From Corallococcus terminator (GTDB lineage: Bacteria > Myxococcota > Myxococcia > Myxococcales > Myxococcaceae): a stretch of 51,974 nucleotides of DNA. The notes below the pieces were generated by a model. That model saw only the letters and a list, made by a program, of their open reading frames with translations, ran no database searches and was not told the origin of the DNA. Numbering within the stretch: the first letter of the stretch is position 1; each line of letters begins with the position of its first letter. Position numbers and translations under genes: made by a program. The stretch is taken from positions 1-51,974 of the forward strand of contig NZ_RAVZ01000018.1 in the NCBI RefSeq assembly GCF_003611635.1. The letters are read 5' to 3'. Shown here one piece after another: positions 51,572-51,974 of this stretch.

Positions 51572-51734
51572 TGCCAGGTAACGACCAACCTCAATGATTC
51601 TGGTGGGTTGCGCGAAGGCGCTTCGATGCTTAGGGCGGAAACCGGCAGTTTTTACCGGGCCCTGATCCGAAGGTTCTTCCGGATGCCCCCCAGGGAGGGT
51701 TGCCTGCCCTCCGACCTGTGCGCAGGGGAGATCA

Positions 51735-51749
51735 CATCCCACAGGGATG
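51735..51749 (-). terminator. Small hairpin downstream of the right-edge partial gene
   Basis: CATCCC-ACA-GGGATG, perfect six-base arms, about 75 bases past the partial gene's stop. Confidence 0.3.
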
Positions 51750-51766
51750 TAGGGACGGCTCGACTC

Positions 51767-51788
51767 CCCCACCAGGGGCCCGGTGGGG
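51767..51788 (-). terminator. Hairpin downstream of the right-edge partial gene
   Basis: CCCCACC (51767-51773) pairs with GGTGGGG (51782-51788) around AGGGGCCC, 34 bases past the stop of the partial gene. Confidence 0.45.
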
Positions 51789-51821
51789 CGAGTGTCCTCC
51801 ATGCGGCGTGCCTGCTTGCCC

Positions 51822-51974
51822 TCAGGGCCCGAAGGGGGCGAATTCGTAGCCCACGTCCACGCTCCCGATGCTGGGGGTGCAGCGACCACTCACGCCAGGA
51901 AGCTCCGCCTTCCAGCAGAGGTGGGTGCCGGGCGTGTCGGAGACGTCCACGAGGGTTTCGGCGGGGCCCGGGGG
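51822..51974 (-). CDS. C-terminal end of an unidentified protein, cut by the window edge
   Basis: The last 50 codons of a minus-strand frame ending in TGA at 51822-51824. The residues (ETLVDVSDTPGTHLCWKAEL, then CTPSIGSVDVGYEFAPFGP) contain two cysteines and read as ordinary coding sequence, with a terminator-like hairpin beyond the stop. Nothing identifies the protein; the two cysteines hint at an exported one. Confidence 0.55.
   Translation of the reverse strand, partial: PPGPAETLVDVSDTPGTHLCWKAELPGVSGRCTPSIGSVDVGYEFAPFGP

Noticed and set aside
51413-51889. A 158-residue minus-strand frame overlapping the start of the sigma factor gene and the partial gene.
   Set aside because: It runs through both the sigma-54-type promoter and the terminator hairpins, and the composition is unlike real coding sequence.
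1-51974. CRISPR arrays, insertion sequences or phage genes.
   Set aside because: I see no regularly spaced repeats, transposase or integrase frames, or phage structural proteins.

Overview
The window is about 52 kb of very GC-rich DNA with dense, mostly non-overlapping genes and strong GC bias at third codon positions. Gene content points to a myxobacterium of the family Myxococcaceae (Corallococcus or Myxococcus type): many lipoproteins of 180-1170 residues, a large hybrid histidine kinase, discoidin/PKD/HYR adhesion-type domains, AgmX/TonB-like domains, an RpoH-type sigma factor behind a sigma-54 promoter, and a TonB-dependent receptor carrying its own TonB C-terminal domain. The genus is an inference from style, not from a marker gene. 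I see no rRNA, tRNA, CRISPR array, transposase or prophage.

Layout. 1-5.5 kb: an alpha-2-macroglobulin split into two overlapping genes, both membrane anchored and lacking the thioester. 5.8-9.2 kb: an effector-associated-domain/trypsin-like protease and a large membrane-spanning helical protein. 9.2-11.6 kb (minus): operon of alpha/beta hydrolase, ZIP metal transporter and short-chain dehydrogenase. 11.7-12.8 kb: a secreted NTF2-like protein and a small unknown protein. 12.8-17.7 kb: a decayed copy of an outer-membrane-type protein, a large HYR-domain lipoprotein with a clear sigma-70 promoter, and the intact paralogue of the decayed gene. 17.9-20.5 kb: a dehydrogenase-like protein with a missing catalytic lysine and two exported unknown proteins, one behind a good sigma-54-like promoter. 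20.6-22.3 kb (minus): a membrane alpha/beta hydrolase. 22.5-25.1 kb: five tightly coupled genes, three small unknowns and two single-HKD phospholipase-D-type proteins, one with a ComEA-like helix-hairpin-helix region. This is the best candidate here for an undescribed system. 25.3-27.8 kb: a zinc-ribbon/helical/coiled-coil protein. 27.8-29.6 kb (minus): enoyl reductase-like MDR plus SDR. 29.9-31.0 kb: a flippase-like membrane protein.

31.0-33.3 kb (minus): a periplasmic/membrane protein and a Cys-rich lipoprotein, translationally coupled. 33.6-35.8 kb (minus): a molybdopterin oxidoreductase. 36.1-39.9 kb: a double-kinase hybrid sensor, probably translated from a nearly leaderless mRNA, and its coupled single-domain response regulator. 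39.9-43.6 kb: a discoidin/PKD/esterase lipoprotein, a chalcone-isomerase-like protein and an OmpA-family lipoprotein. 43.6-47.2 kb: the TonB-domain/TonB-dependent receptor fusion and a coupled lipoprotein, preceded by a perfect 11-bp hairpin that fills the gap between genes. 47.2-49.5 kb (minus): Hsp70-like ATPase, lipoprotein and unknown protein in one operon. 49.7-51.5 kb: a coiled-coil lipoprotein, two tandem terminator hairpins and the RpoH-like sigma factor. The right edge holds the 3' end of one more minus-strand gene.

Functional links are mostly local operons. Outer-surface proteins dominate, and the regulatory parts (sensor kinase, response regulator, sigma factor, sigma-54-type promoters) fit a bacterium with starvation- or stress-triggered gene programmes.
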